Source of the DNA: Streptomyces globisporus
GTDB taxonomy: Bacteria > Actinomycetota > Actinomycetes > Streptomycetales > Streptomycetaceae
Assembly: GCA_014649555.1 (NCBI GenBank)
Contig: BMTG01000004.1
Span: forward strand, 124,001 to 188,000
Direction: 5' to 3'
DNA length: 64,000 nucleotides
The notes under the pieces were generated by a model. It was given only the letters and a program-made list of their open reading frames with translations, had not been told where the DNA came from and did no database searches. Shown one piece after another: positions 24,937 to 34,227 of the stretch. Each line of letters starts with the position of its first letter. Position 1 is the stretch's first letter. A program made the translations under genes and the position numbers.

Positions 24937-25062
24937 GGAGGGGGAACGAGCCGTCTCCGGGCGCGGTTCCCCGCCCCGCCGCTGCTCCGGCCACCGCTTT
25001 CCGTTCCGCCGCTTTCCGTTCCGCCGCCGGATGGGTCCATGCTGGAGAGTGAGGTGATCGCC

Positions 25063-25401
25063 ATGCGTACAGGCAGTGAACCCGCGACCGCCCGCAGTCC
25101 GCTGCGGATGCGGCTCTGGCTGAGCCTGTGGGGCATGGCCTGGGCCCTCTTCGGCCTGGTGGCTTTCGCGATGAACGGGCGGCAGGGCTGGGCGGCGGCC
25201 TGCGCGGTGGTGCTGCTGCTCGCCGTGGTGGACCTCTGTGTGATCACGTACCGCATGCGCCAGGGTCCGCACTACCAGCCGGGCCGTGATGTCCCACCGT
25301 ACGAACCGGACCACGGCGACGGCCGTCCGCACAGGCCTCCGCCCGGCACCGACGGCGGGCGGCCGGATCAAGGACGAACCGGACCCTCCGGGCGCCCCTG
25401 A
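25063..25401 (+). CDS. Small two-helix membrane protein
   Basis: 112 aa from ATG 25063 (MRTGSEPATARSPLRMRLWLS). Two hydrophobic segments, LWGMAWALFGLVAFAM and AAACAVVLLLAVVDLCVIT, are joined by a short NGRQGW turn; the C-terminal 45 residues are a soluble Pro/Asp/Arg-rich tail. GTG 25054 with GGAGAG upstream is an alternative start. No known family recognised. Confidence 0.65.
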   Translation: MRTGSEPATARSPLRMRLWLSLWGMAWALFGLVAFAMNGRQGWAAACAVVLLLAVVDLCVITYRMRQGPHYQPGRDVPPYEPDHGDGRPHRPPPGTDGGRPDQGRTGPSGRP

Positions 25402-25412
25402 CGCCCCCCCCG

Positions 25413-25781
25413 TCAGTCCCGCTCGTCGAACTTCGCCGCCCGCAGGTACTCCGGCTTCGGGTCCAGCGCCGCTGCCAGGCGGAAGTGCCGGGTCGCCCGC
25501 TCCGGATTGCCGGACCGTTCGAAGGTGCGGGCCAGGGCGAAGTGGGCGAACGCGTTGTCCGGTTCGCGCTCCAGCACCAGCTCGAATTCCAGCTCGGCGG
25601 GGCGCAGTTGGGCGGCGGCGAAGAAGGCGCGGGCCCGGAGCAGCCGGGCGGCGGTGTTCTCCGGGTGGGCGGCGATCACCGAGTCGAGGAGCTTGACGGC
25701 GCCCCGGGGGTCCCGGGCGTCGAGCAGGTGCTCGGCCGCACGGAAGTCGATGACGTCGGTCTCCGGGTTCCTCTCGGGCAC
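25413..25781 (-). CDS. Tetratricopeptide-repeat protein
   Basis: 122 aa if started at GTG 25781 (VPERNPETDVIDFRAAEHLL), which has GGAGAGGAAGG upstream; ATG 25829 (MADPRERTARRG) with GAGGAAG is a possible 138-aa form. Three TPR-like helix pairs are seen: AAEHLLDARDPRGAVKLLDSVIAAHPENTAA, ARLLRARAFFAAAQLRPAELEFELVLEREPDN and AFAHFALARTFERSGNPERATRHFRLAAALDPKPEY. Such repeats bind partner proteins. Lies just downstream of coaE on the same strand; a link to CoA synthesis is not implied. Confidence 0.85.
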   Translation of the reverse strand: MPERNPETDVIDFRAAEHLLDARDPRGAVKLLDSVIAAHPENTAARLLRARAFFAAAQLRPAELEFELVLEREPDNAFAHFALARTFERSGNPERATRHFRLAAALDPKPEYLRAAKFDERD

Positions 25782-25900
25782 GGTCGCGTCCCTTCCTCTC
25801 CTCGCGGTCCTCTCGCGCGGGTCCGCCATCGCTTCCTCGCGCGTGTGCAACGTCCGCTCCGGCTGCGCTGTTCCGGCCGGAGCGTTCCCGCAGGCCTCGC

Positions 25901-26506
25901 TCAGCCGGCGTCGGCAGCCCTGCGGACCAGTTCGTCCCAGACCTCGCGGACCCGGGCCTCCAGCGCCTCCCGCGGCCCGTCGTTGTCCACGATCAGGTCG
26001 GCGACGGCCCGGCGCTCCTCCCGGGTGGCCTGGGCGGCCATCCTGGCACGCGCGTCGGTCTCCGTCATTCCGCGCAGCCTCACGAGCCGGTCGAGCTGGG
26101 TCTCGGCGGAGGCGTCGACGACCACGACCAGGTCGTAGAAGGGGGCGAGCCCGTTCTCGGTGAGGAGGGGCACGTCGTGGACGACGACGGCGTCCTCGGG
26201 GGCCGCCCATTCCCGTTCGGCCGCGCGGGCGCCCACCAGGGGGTGGACGATCGCGTTGAGGGCGGCCCGCCGCCCGTCGTCGGCGAAGACGAGCGCACCG
26301 AGCGCCGGGCGGTCCAGGGTGCCTTCGGCGGTCAGGACGTCCGGCCCGAACTCCTCAACGACGGCCGCGAGTCCGGGCGTTCCGGGCTCGACGACCTCGC
26401 GGGCGATCAGGTCGGAGTCGATGAGGACGGCACCGTACGAGACGAGCAGCCGCGACACTTCGCTCTTGCCGGCGCCGATGCCGCCGGTCAGGCCCACTTT
26501 CAGCAT
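25901..26506 (-). CDS. coaE: Dephospho-CoA kinase
   Basis: Last step of coenzyme A synthesis: phosphorylates the 3'-OH of dephospho-CoA with ATP. 201 aa from ATG 26506. Walker [11 protein letters not shown] (8-17), then [23 protein letters not shown] (acceptor site), [29 protein letters not shown] and the lid [19 protein letters not shown]. Normal length without the extra C-terminal DUF found in some actinobacterial CoaE. Sits between the PAC2 gene and the TPR gene on the same strand. Confidence 0.97.
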   Translation of the reverse strand: MLKVGLTGGIGAGKSEVSRLLVSYGAVLIDSDLIAREVVEPGTPGLAAVVEEFGPDVLTAEGTLDRPALGALVFADDGRRAALNAIVHPLVGARAAEREWAAPEDAVVVHDVPLLTENGLAPFYDLVVVVDASAETQLDRLVRLRGMTETDARARMAAQATREERRAVADLIVDNDGPREALEARVREVWDELVRRAADAG

Positions 26507-26537
26507 GGGCCGCAGCCTACGGGCCGGTCCCGGGCGG

Positions 26538-27476
26538 TCAGCCCTCGCCCTCCCGCTCGGCGAGGAACCGCTCGAACTCGCGGCCGATCTCGTCGGCGGA
26601 CGGCAGGTCGACCGGCTCGGCGACGAGATTGCCGCGCGTCTCGGAGCCGGCGACGGCGTCGTACTGGTGCTCAAGGCCCTCGACGAGGGAGACGAGTTCC
26701 TCGTCGCCCTGGCCGATCTGCCGGTCGATCTCGGTCTGGGTGCGGTGCGCCTCGGTGCGCAGGGAGTGCGCGAGGGCGGGCAGCACCAGACCGGTCGCGG
26801 CGGTGATCGCCTCCAGCGCGGTGAGCGCCGCGTCCGGATAGGCGGAGCGGGCCACGTAGTGCGGTACGTGGGTGGCGACCCCGAGCACGTCGTGGCCGGC
26901 CTCCATCAGCCGGTACTCCACGAGGGCCTCGGCGGAGCCGGGCACCTGGGCCTCGTCGAAGGGGCTGCGGTGGCCGGGCATCAGGTCGGTGCGGTTGCCG
27001 TGCGGGGTGATGCCGACGGGGCGGGTGTGCGGGACGCCCATGGGGATGCCGTGGAAGTTCACCGCGAGCCGGACGCCGAGGCGCTCGACGATCTGCTCGA
27101 CGGCGGCGGCGAACCGCTCCCACTCCACGTCCGGCTCCGGGCCCGACAGCAGCAGGAAGGGCGCTCCGGTGGCGTCCTGGACCACCCTGACCTCCAGGGC
27201 GGGCGCCTCGAAGGACGCCCAGCGGTCACGCCGGAAGGTGAGCAGGGGGCGCCGTGCGCGGTAGTCGACGAGCCGGTCGTGGTCGAAGCGCGCGACGACC
27301 TGGTGGGGCAGCGTCTCCAGCAGGCCCTCGACGATCTGCTCGCCGGTCTCACCCGCGTCGATGTAGCCGTCGAAGTGGTAGAGCATGACCAGGCCGGCCG
27401 ACTCCTGCGCCAACGCCATGTCGACGACGGCCAGGCCCTTCGGCTCCCATTCGTACAAACTCTGCGGATCAGGCAC
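26538..27476 (-). CDS. PAC2-family (proteasome assembly chaperone-like) protein
   Basis: 312 aa from GTG 27476, preceded by GAGGAGGAGCGG. Family features: [98 protein letters not shown] and [22 protein letters not shown]. The C terminus holds a GLEHQYD helix and [14 protein letters not shown]2-like actinobacterial proteins are proposed to help proteasome assembly; actinobacteria do have 20S proteasomes, but no proteasome gene is nearby. Ends 31 bases before coaE. Confidence 0.9.
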   Translation of the reverse strand: MPDPQSLYEWEPKGLAVVDMALAQESAGLVMLYHFDGYIDAGETGEQIVEGLLETLPHQVVARFDHDRLVDYRARRPLLTFRRDRWASFEAPALEVRVVQDATGAPFLLLSGPEPDVEWERFAAAVEQIVERLGVRLAVNFHGIPMGVPHTRPVGITPHGNRTDLMPGHRSPFDEAQVPGSAEALVEYRLMEAGHDVLGVATHVPHYVARSAYPDAALTALEAITAATGLVLPALAHSLRTEAHRTQTEIDRQIGQGDEELVSLVEGLEHQYDAVAGSETRGNLVAEPVDLPSADEIGREFERFLAEREGEG

Positions 27477-27751
27477 GGTTACCGCTCCTCCTCGTGTTCC
27501 TAGACAAGAACACGACCGGCCGCACGCGCATTCCCCGCGTCCCGGCCTTTCCCGGGGAGGCCGGGTCACGGCGCGTCAATTGCGTTGGAGGCGAAGGCGT
27601 TTCATCGTGTTCGACGCCGCTCCCGCCGATCCTGGTCCAGACCTTGACGCGCCCCGCTGCCGTCCCTACCGTCACTGAGCAACACGTTCAGAGACGCGTC
27701 TCACGTTCATGTACGGGAACATCTGGACTCCTCCGACGGGAAGGCACCCCC

Positions 27752-28711
27752 ATGCGCACCCGCTCCCCCCTCACCGTCCTGCTCGCCGCCGCCCTGGCCG
27801 CCGGCGGTCTCACCCTGGCCGGGGCCGGGCCGGCGAACGCCGCGGTCATCGACGTGAGCACCGCGGCCCAGCTCAAGTCGGCGCTCACCACCGTCTCCCC
27901 CGGCGACACGATCCGGCTCGCCGACGGCACGTACACCGGCAACTTCAAGGCCACCCGGCCCGGCACCTCCGGCTCACGGATCACCCTCACCGGCTCCAGC
28001 AGGGCCGTGCTCACCGCGGGCGGCGGCTACGGGCTGCACCTCAACGGCGCCTCGTACTGGACGGTCCACGGGGTCACGGTCAAGGGCGGGCAGAAGGGCA
28101 TCATGGCCGACACGGCGAACGGTGTCGTGATCGACTCGGTGACCGTGCACGACCTCGACATGGAGGGCGTCCACTTCCGTAAGTCCAGCAGGGACGGCGT
28201 CCTGAAGAACTCCCGGATCTACGACACCGGGCAGAACGGGCGCGGTATGGGCGAGGGCGTGTACGTCGGTTCGGCGGGCGATCTGTCCGACCGGAGCGAC
28301 AACGCGCAGATCCTGAACAACACCATCGGGCCGGACGTCGGCGGCGAGTCCGTCGACATCAAGGAAGGCACGACGGGCGCGCGGATCATCGGCAACACCT
28401 TCGACGGCCAGGGCCTGACCGGAGCCAACTACGACGACTCGTGGGTCGACGTGAAGGGCAACAACGTCCTGGTCGAAGGCAACAAGGGGTCGCGCACCAC
28501 CAACAACGGCTACGAGACGCACACCCAGCAGAGCGGCTGGGGCTGCGGCACCGTCTTCCGGAACAACTCCTCGAACCTGACCGGGGCCACCGGCGACAAG
28601 CAGCTCGCCGTCAACGTGACCAACCACAGCTCCGGTTGCCGCACCACCGTCTACGCGAGCAACACCGTCACCGGCGGCAAGGGGCTGACCAACATCGCCG
28701 TCACACCCTGA
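27752..28711 (+). CDS. Secreted right-handed parallel beta-helix protein (pectate-lyase-like)
   Basis: 319 aa from ATG 27752. Residues 1-31 are a Sec signal (LLAAALAAGGLTLAGAGPANAA). The mature protein starts IDVSTAAQLKSALTTVSPGDTIRLADGTYTG, the entry turn of pectate/alginate lyase-type beta helices, and continues with regular turns such as HGVTVKGGQKGIMADTANG, VIDSVTVHDLDMEGVHF, LKNSRIYDT, ILNNTIGPDVGGESVDIKEG and IIGNTFDGQGL. The C-terminal GWGCGTVFRNN and HSSGCRTT cysteines may pair. Probably an extracellular polysaccharide lyase; substrate is not clear. Ends at a strong terminator shared with rpsA. Confidence 0.85.
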   Translation: MRTRSPLTVLLAAALAAGGLTLAGAGPANAAVIDVSTAAQLKSALTTVSPGDTIRLADGTYTGNFKATRPGTSGSRITLTGSSRAVLTAGGGYGLHLNGASYWTVHGVTVKGGQKGIMADTANGVVIDSVTVHDLDMEGVHFRKSSRDGVLKNSRIYDTGQNGRGMGEGVYVGSAGDLSDRSDNAQILNNTIGPDVGGESVDIKEGTTGARIIGNTFDGQGLTGANYDDSWVDVKGNNVLVEGNKGSRTTNNGYETHTQQSGWGCGTVFRNNSSNLTGATGDKQLAVNVTNHSSGCRTTVYASNTVTGGKGLTNIAVTP

Positions 28712-28726
28712 AGGTCCGAAAACGCG

Positions 28727-28762
28727 AGTGAGGCCCGCCCCCCGAAGGGGACGGGCCTCACT
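28727..28762. terminator. Bidirectional terminator between beta-helix gene and rpsA
   Basis: AGTGAGGCCCG (28727-28737) pairs with CGGGCCTCACT (28752-28762), with a CCCC/GGGG inner extension in the loop. Lies between the convergent genes. Confidence 0.85.
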
Positions 28763-28812
28763 TACCGCTCTACAGCTTTACCGCAGCCGATGGGCCCGCC
28801 GGGGTCAGAGCG

Positions 28813-30330
28813 TCAGCTCTGGCCGCCCGCGAGCTTCTCGCGCAGCGCGGCAAGGGCCTCGTCCGACGCCAGGGCGCCGGAGTTGTCCGCCGACTCCGAG
28901 GAGTACGAACCGCCGCCGCCACCGCTGCCGCCGGAGGCGGCCGGAGCAGCGCCGGCCGGGGCAGCAGCGCCCTCGGCCGCAGCAGCCTCGTCGGCCTCGC
29001 GGGACTTGATGACCTGGGCCTGGTGCTGCTCGAAGCGCTGCTGCGCCTCGGCGTACTGGGTCTCCCAGACCTCGCGCTGCGCCTCGAAGCCCTCGAGCCA
29101 GTCGTTGGTCTCGGGGTCGAAGCCCTCGGGGTAGATGTAGTTGCCCTGGTCGTCGTACGACGCGGCCATGCCGTACAGCGTCGGGTCGAACTCGACCGAG
29201 GCCGGGTCGCCACCGAAGGACTCGTTGGCCTGCTTCAGCGAGAGGCTGATGCGACGACGCTCGAGGTCGATGTCGATGACCTTGACGAAGATCTCGTCGT
29301 TGACCTGGACGACCTGCTCCGGGATCTCCACGTGGCGCTCGGCCAGCTCGGAGATGTGGACCAGACCCTCGATGCCCTCGTCGACGCGGACGAACGCACC
29401 GAACGGAACGAGCTTGGTGACCTTACCCGGGACGACCTGACCGATCTGGTGCGTCCGGGCGAACTGCTGCCACGGGTCTTCCTGCGTCGCCTTGAGCGAC
29501 AGGGAGACGCGCTCGCGGTCCATGTCGACGTCGAGGACCTCGACGGTGACTTCCTGGCCGACCTCGACAACCTCGGAGGGGTGGTCGATGTGCTTCCAGG
29601 ACAGCTCGGAGACGTGCACGAGACCGTCGACGCCACCCAGGTCCACGAAGGCACCGAAGTTGACGATCGAGGAGACGACGCCGGAGCGGACCTGACCCTT
29701 CTGCAGGGTGGTGAGGAACGTCTGGCGAACCTCGGACTGGGTCTGCTCGAGCCAGGCGCGGCGGGACAGGACCACGTTGTTGCGGTTCTTGTCCAGCTCG
29801 ATGATCTTCGCCTCGAGCTCCTTGCCCACGTAGGGCTGGAGGTCGCGGACACGACGCATCTCGACGAGCGACGCCGGGAGGAAGCCGCGGAGGCCGATGT
29901 CGAGGATGAGACCACCCTTGACGACCTCGATGACGGTACCGGTGACGATGCCGTCTTCTTCCTTGATCTTCTCGATGGTGCCCCAGGCACGCTCGTACTG
30001 AGCGCGCTTCTTCGAGAGGATCAGGCGGCCTTCCTTGTCCTCCTTCTGGAGAACCAGGGCCTCGATCTCGTCGCCGACCTTGACGACCTCGTTGGGGTCG
30101 ACGTCGTGCTTGATCGAGAGCTCGCGGCTCGGAATGACACCTTCGGTCTTGTAACCGATGTCGAGGAGAACCTCGTCCCGGTCAACCTTGACGATGACAC
30201 CGTCAACGATATCGCCGTCGTTGAAGTACTTGATCGTCTCGTCGATCGCCGCGAGGAACGCGTCCGCGTCGCCGATGTCGTTGACCGCAACCTGCGGAGT
30301 GGTGGCGGTGGTCTCGGTGCTGCTCGTCAT
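28813..30330 (-). CDS. rpsA: 30S ribosomal protein S1
   Basis: Binds mRNA on the 30S subunit. 505 aa with four S1 OB-fold repeats: about 37-107 (GDIVDGVIVKVDRDEVLLDIGYKTEGVI), 123-190 (GIVTGTVIEVVKGGLILDIGLRGFLP), 208-278 (GQVRSGVVSSIVNFGAFVDLGGVDGLVHVSEL) and 293-365 (GQVVPGKVTKLVPFGAFVRVDEGIEGLVHISEL). This is the short high-GC Gram-positive form (E. coli has six repeats). The C-terminal 100 residues are Gln/Glu then Ala/Gly-rich with GGSGGGGGSYSS. Less extreme third-position GC than its neighbours fits a highly expressed gene. A promoter is visible about 200 bases upstream, giving a long leader. Confidence 0.98.
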   Translation of the reverse strand: MTSSTETTATTPQVAVNDIGDADAFLAAIDETIKYFNDGDIVDGVIVKVDRDEVLLDIGYKTEGVIPSRELSIKHDVDPNEVVKVGDEIEALVLQKEDKEGRLILSKKRAQYERAWGTIEKIKEEDGIVTGTVIEVVKGGLILDIGLRGFLPASLVEMRRVRDLQPYVGKELEAKIIELDKNRNNVVLSRRAWLEQTQSEVRQTFLTTLQKGQVRSGVVSSIVNFGAFVDLGGVDGLVHVSELSWKHIDHPSEVVEVGQEVTVEVLDVDMDRERVSLSLKATQEDPWQQFARTHQIGQVVPGKVTKLVPFGAFVRVDEGIEGLVHISELAERHVEIPEQVVQVNDEIFVKVIDIDLERRRISLSLKQANESFGGDPASVEFDPTLYGMAASYDDQGNYIYPEGFDPETNDWLEGFEAQREVWETQYAEAQQRFEQHQAQVIKSREADEAAAAEGAAAPAGAAPAASGGSGGGGGSYSSESADNSGALASDEALAALREKLAGGQS

Positions 30331-30529
30331 GTGGGAAAGGGCTCCGGTACGGACAGAGAGTCGTAGGTACTGCTACGCCGAAAGCCCTTATCGCCATCTG
30401 CAGAAGCCGGACAGCCTGGAAGACGCGCAATCCGTTTCCGGAGAGACGCCTCGACAACCGAGGGGACATGCAGCAGACGCGAGCGCGGCCTGCTAGGTCT
30501 GAGGCGCGCAGGCTCGCAGCGCAACTTGT

Positions 30530-30558
30530 AGCATACGGGGGCAGCCGGACAGGGTCAA
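30530..30558 (-). promoter_or_regulatory. HrdB-type promoter of rpsA
   Basis: On the minus strand TTGACC (30558-30553), a 17-base spacer, and TATGCT (30535-30530) match the principal sigma factor consensus. Transcription would start near 30523, giving a roughly 190-base untranslated leader before rpsA; the leader is a likely place for autoregulation but no specific structure was resolved. Confidence 0.75.
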
Positions 30559-30665
30559 TGCGCGAAGGCGCACACCCGGGGCGCATCGCCCCAAACCCGG
30601 CACAACTCGTGTTCTCCGAGGCCACATCGGCCCGAGAACACTACGGAACGGCGCCGCGAGCACGC

Positions 30666-30691
30666 GGGCGTACCCCCGGGGGTACACGCCC
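30666..30691. promoter_or_regulatory. Palindromic hairpin before the methyltransferase gene
   Basis: A perfect 16-base palindrome GTACCCCCGGGGGTAC (30670-30685) is flanked by GGGC/GCCC. It lies 52 bases before the start at 30743. Could be an operator or leader hairpin. Confidence 0.5.
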
Positions 30692-30742
30692 CTGGTACGG
30701 ACCGCACGCGGCGGGTGAAGGCAAACTACAACGACGGGCACG

Positions 30743-31591
30743 ATGAGCCAAGAGATCCACGGGACCTACTCCTCGGAACCCGGAGAACCCGCAGAGTCCG
30801 CGGAGCCGGAAGCCACGCGCCGGGCAACGGACGAGGCCGAGAGCAGCCGGGCCAGCCGCGGCTGGTGGGACCGCAACGCCGACGAGTATCAGAGCGACCA
30901 CGGCGGCTTCCTGGGGGACGACCGCTTCGTCTGGGGTCCGGAGGGGCTGGACGAGGCCGAGGCCGGTCTGCTGGGGCCCGCGGCCTCCCTGAAAGGGCTG
31001 GACGTCCTGGAGATCGGGGCCGGGGCCGCCCAGTGCTCACGCTGGCTGGCCGCCCAGGGCGCCCGCCCGGTGGCGCTGGACCTGTCCCACCGCCAGCTCC
31101 AGCACGCCCTGCGTATTGGCGAAGGGCTCCCCCTGGTGGAGGCGGACGCGGGCCGGCTGCCCTTCCGGGACGCCTGCTTCGACCTGGCCTGTTCCGCGTA
31201 CGGGGCGGTGCCGTTCGTCGCCGATCCCGTACGGGTCTTCCGCGAGGTCCACCGGGTGCTGCGGCCCGGCGGGCGCTGGGTGTTCTCCGTGACGCACCCG
31301 GTCCGCTGGGCGTTCCCGGACGAGCCCGGGCCCGAGGGGCTCTCCGTCGCGGCCTCCTACTTCGACCGCGTCCCCTACGTCGAGCAGGACGAGGCCGGCA
31401 ACGCCGTCTATGTGGAACACCACCGCACCCTCGGCGACCGGGTCCGGGACGTGGTCGCGGGCGGTTTCCGGCTGGTCGACCTGGTCGAACCGGAATGGCC
31501 CGCCTGGAACAACCAGGAGTGGGGCGGCTGGTCCCCCCTCCGGGGCAACCTGATCCCGGGCACGGCGATCTTCGTGTGCGAGCGGGACTGA
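30743..31591 (+). CDS. Class I SAM-dependent methyltransferase
   Basis: 282 aa, ATG 30743. The N-terminal 40 residues are acidic and disordered. SAM site: LKGLDVLEIGAGAAQCSRWLAAQGARPVALDLS (84-116), then LVEADAGRLPFRDACFDLACSAYGAVPFV and HRVLRPGGRWVFSVTHPVRWAFP, the Methyltransf_11 order. Acceptor unknown; this is a conserved Streptomyces gene. Starts a short rightward run with hrpB, 38 bases downstream. Confidence 0.9.
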   Translation: MSQEIHGTYSSEPGEPAESAEPEATRRATDEAESSRASRGWWDRNADEYQSDHGGFLGDDRFVWGPEGLDEAEAGLLGPAASLKGLDVLEIGAGAAQCSRWLAAQGARPVALDLSHRQLQHALRIGEGLPLVEADAGRLPFRDACFDLACSAYGAVPFVADPVRVFREVHRVLRPGGRWVFSVTHPVRWAFPDEPGPEGLSVAASYFDRVPYVEQDEAGNAVYVEHHRTLGDRVRDVVAGGFRLVDLVEPEWPAWNNQEWGGWSPLRGNLIPGTAIFVCERD

Positions 31592-31629
31592 CCGTCCGGA
31601 CCGCGTCCGCCCCGTACGACACTGGGGGC

Positions 31630-34227
31630 GTGATCCGTACCGAAGCCCTGGACCGCCTGCCCGTCCGCACCGCCGTACCCGCCCTCCGGCGCGCGCTCGA
31701 CGACCGGGGCGTCGCCGTCCTGTGCGCCCCGCCCGGCACCGGCAAGACGACACTCGTCCCGCTGGTGCTGGCCGGGCTGACCGGCGACGGGCCGGTGCGC
31801 CGGGTCCTGGTCGCCGAGCCGCGCCGGATCGCCGCGCGGGCGGCGGCGCGGCGGATGGCCTGGCTGCTGGGCGAGCGGCCGGGCGAACGGGTCGGGTTCA
31901 CGGTGCGCGGCGAGCGTGTGGTGGGGCGGGGGACGGTGGTGGAGGTCGTGACCACCGGGGTGCTGCTCCAGCGGCTCCAGCGCGACCAGGAGCTGGCCGG
32001 GGTCGACGTGGTGATCATCGACGAGTGCCACGAGCGGCACCTGGACGCGGACACGGTGGCCGCCTTCCTCCTGGACGTGCGGGAGGCGATCCGCCCCGAT
32101 CTGCGGCTGGTGGCGGCGTCCGCGACGACGGACGCGGAGGGCTGGGCGCGGCTGCTGGGTGACGCCCCGGTCGTCGAGGCCGAGGGCGTCTCGTACCCGG
32201 TGGAGGTTCTCTGGGCGCCGCCCGTGCGGCCGGTGAAGCCGCCGCACGGGATGCGCGTCGATCCGGCGCTGCTGACGCATGTGGCGGCGACCGTGCGGCG
32301 GGCGCTGGCGGAGCGGGAGGGGGACGTGCTCTGCTTCCTGCCCGGCGTCGGGGAGATCGGCCGGGTGGCCGGGCAGCTCGCCGGGGTGGACGCGGAGGTG
32401 CTCCAGGTGCACGGGCGGGCCCCGGCCGCCGTGCAGGACGCGGTGCTGGCCGGGTCGTCCGGCGTACGCCGGGTGGTGCTGGCGACCTCGGTGGCGGAGT
32501 CGTCGCTGACGGTCCCGGGCGTCCGGGTCGTGGTCGACTCGGGGCTCGCGCGGGAGCCGCGTACCGACCATGCGCGGGGGCTGAGCGCCCTGACGACCGT
32601 ACGGGCCTCCCAGGCGGCCGGGCGGCAGCGCGCCGGGCGGGCGGGGCGGGAGGCTCCGGGGGCGGTGTACCGCTGCTGGGACCAGGCCGAGGACGGGCGG
32701 CTCGCGCGCTTCCCGGCCCCGGAGATCAAGGTGGCCGACCTCGCGGCGTTCGCGCTCCGAGCGGCGTGCTGGGGCGATCCGGACGCCTCCTCGCTCGCCC
32801 TGCTGGACCCGCCGCCGGCCGGGGCGATGGGCGCGGCCCGGGAGGTGCTGGGGGCGATCGGCGCGGTGGACGGCGGCGGCCGGGTCACCGAGCGCGGCGT
32901 ACGGATGTCCCGGCTCGGGCTGCACCCCCGGCTGGCGCGGGCGCTGCTGGACGGGGCCGCGGAGGTCGGGGCACGGCGGGCGGCTGAGGTGGTGGCGCTG
33001 CTGAGCGAGGAGCCGCCCAGGGAGTACGGGGACGATCTCGCGGCGGCGCTGCGGACCGCCCGCCGGGGCCAGGACGGGTACGCGGCGCGCTGGAAGCAGG
33101 AGGTGCGGCGGCTGTCGGGCCAGGTGGACGGGGCGGGCTCCGGCTCGACGCCGAGCTCCGGGGCCGCGCCGGGTATCGGGGCCGCGCCGGGCTCGGGGAC
33201 CGGCCGTGGCTCCGGGGCCGACACCCGTACCGGCTCCGGCTCGGGTCGCTCCGATGACGCCGTCGTCGGGCTCGTCGCCGCCCTCGCGTTCCCCGAGCGG
33301 GTGGCGCGGGCCCGGGGCGACGGGGCGTTCCTGATGGCATCGGGCACGGGCGCGGAGCTGCGGGAGGGGTCGCCGCTGCGCCGCTCGCCCTGGCTGGCCG
33401 TGGCGGTAGCGGACCGGCCCTCCCACGCGGCGTCCGCGCGGGTAAGGCTGGCGGCGGTGCTCGACGAGGACACCGCGCTGGCGGCCGCCGGGCATCTGCG
33501 GGTGCGGGGCGAGGAGGTCCGCTGGGTGGACGGCGAGGTGGCCGCCCGGTCCGTGGACCGGCTGGGGGCGGTCGAGTTGGCGGTACGGCCGCTGAAGCAG
33601 CCCGATCCGGAACTGGTGCGCGGGGCCCTGGTGGACGGGCTGCGGCGCGAGGGGCTCGGGCTGCTGCGCTGGAACCGGGACACCGAGCAGCTGCGGTCGC
33701 GCCTGGCGTTCCTGCACGGGGTGCTGGGGGCGCCGTGGCCGGACGTGTCGGACGGGGCGCTGCTGGCGGATCCGGACGCGTGGCTGGAGCCCGAGCTGTC
33801 GCGGGCCCGGCGGCGCTCCGATCTGGGCCGGATCGACGCGGGCCAGGTGCTGCGGCGGCTGCTGCCCTGGGCGACCGGCGATGCCGCCCGGCTGGACGAG
33901 CTGGCGCCGGAGCGGATCGAGGTGCCGAGCGGGTCCCGGATCCGGGTGGAGTACGGCGGGGACCAGCCCGTACTGGCGGTGAAGCTCCAGGAGTTGTTCG
34001 GGCTGGCCGAGACGCCCCGGGTGGCCGGGGTGCCGGTCCTGGTGCACCTCCTCTCCCCCGCCGGACGCCCGGCGGCCGTCACCGCGGACCTGGCGTCGTT
34101 CTGGCGGGAGGGCTACAAGGCGGTGCGGGCGGAGCTGCGCGGCCGCTACCCGAAGCATCCGTGGCCGGAGGACCCCGCGACCGTACCGGCGACGCGGTAC
34201 ACCACGGCCCGGCTCAAGCGTTCGTAG
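31630..34227 (+). CDS. hrpB: ATP-dependent RNA helicase HrpB
   Basis: 865 aa, GTG 31630. DEAH-type motifs: I CAPPGTGKTTLVPL (34-40), Ia AEPRRIAARAAARRMA, II IIDECHERHLDADT (about 130), III ASATTD, V VAESSLTVPGVRVVVDSGLAREPR, VI RQRAGRAGREAPGAVYR (about 335). The HrpB-specific C-terminal domain (TRYTTARLKRS end, WPEDPATVPATR) is complete. An unusual Gly/Ser/Thr-rich linker with GAAPG repeats sits around residues 497-540. Role is RNA unwinding; knockouts elsewhere are mild. The 3' end overlaps the convergent DUF3068 gene by 14 bases. Confidence 0.95.
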   Translation: MIRTEALDRLPVRTAVPALRRALDDRGVAVLCAPPGTGKTTLVPLVLAGLTGDGPVRRVLVAEPRRIAARAAARRMAWLLGERPGERVGFTVRGERVVGRGTVVEVVTTGVLLQRLQRDQELAGVDVVIIDECHERHLDADTVAAFLLDVREAIRPDLRLVAASATTDAEGWARLLGDAPVVEAEGVSYPVEVLWAPPVRPVKPPHGMRVDPALLTHVAATVRRALAEREGDVLCFLPGVGEIGRVAGQLAGVDAEVLQVHGRAPAAVQDAVLAGSSGVRRVVLATSVAESSLTVPGVRVVVDSGLAREPRTDHARGLSALTTVRASQAAGRQRAGRAGREAPGAVYRCWDQAEDGRLARFPAPEIKVADLAAFALRAACWGDPDASSLALLDPPPAGAMGAAREVLGAIGAVDGGGRVTERGVRMSRLGLHPRLARALLDGAAEVGARRAAEVVALLSEEPPREYGDDLAAALRTARRGQDGYAARWKQEVRRLSGQVDGAGSGSTPSSGAAPGIGAAPGSGTGRGSGADTRTGSGSGRSDDAVVGLVAALAFPERVARARGDGAFLMASGTGAELREGSPLRRSPWLAVAVADRPSHAASARVRLAAVLDEDTALAAAGHLRVRGEEVRWVDGEVAARSVDRLGAVELAVRPLKQPDPELVRGALVDGLRREGLGLLRWNRDTEQLRSRLAFLHGVLGAPWPDVSDGALLADPDAWLEPELSRARRRSDLGRIDAGQVLRRLLPWATGDAARLDELAPERIEVPSGSRIRVEYGGDQPVLAVKLQELFGLAETPRVAGVPVLVHLLSPAGRPAAVTADLASFWREGYKAVRAELRGRYPKHPWPEDPATVPATRYTTARLKRS

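Noticed and set aside
30726-34082. Long antisense frame opposite hrpB and the methyltransferase
   Set aside because: Ser/Arg/Pro-rich shadow of well-supported forward genes.
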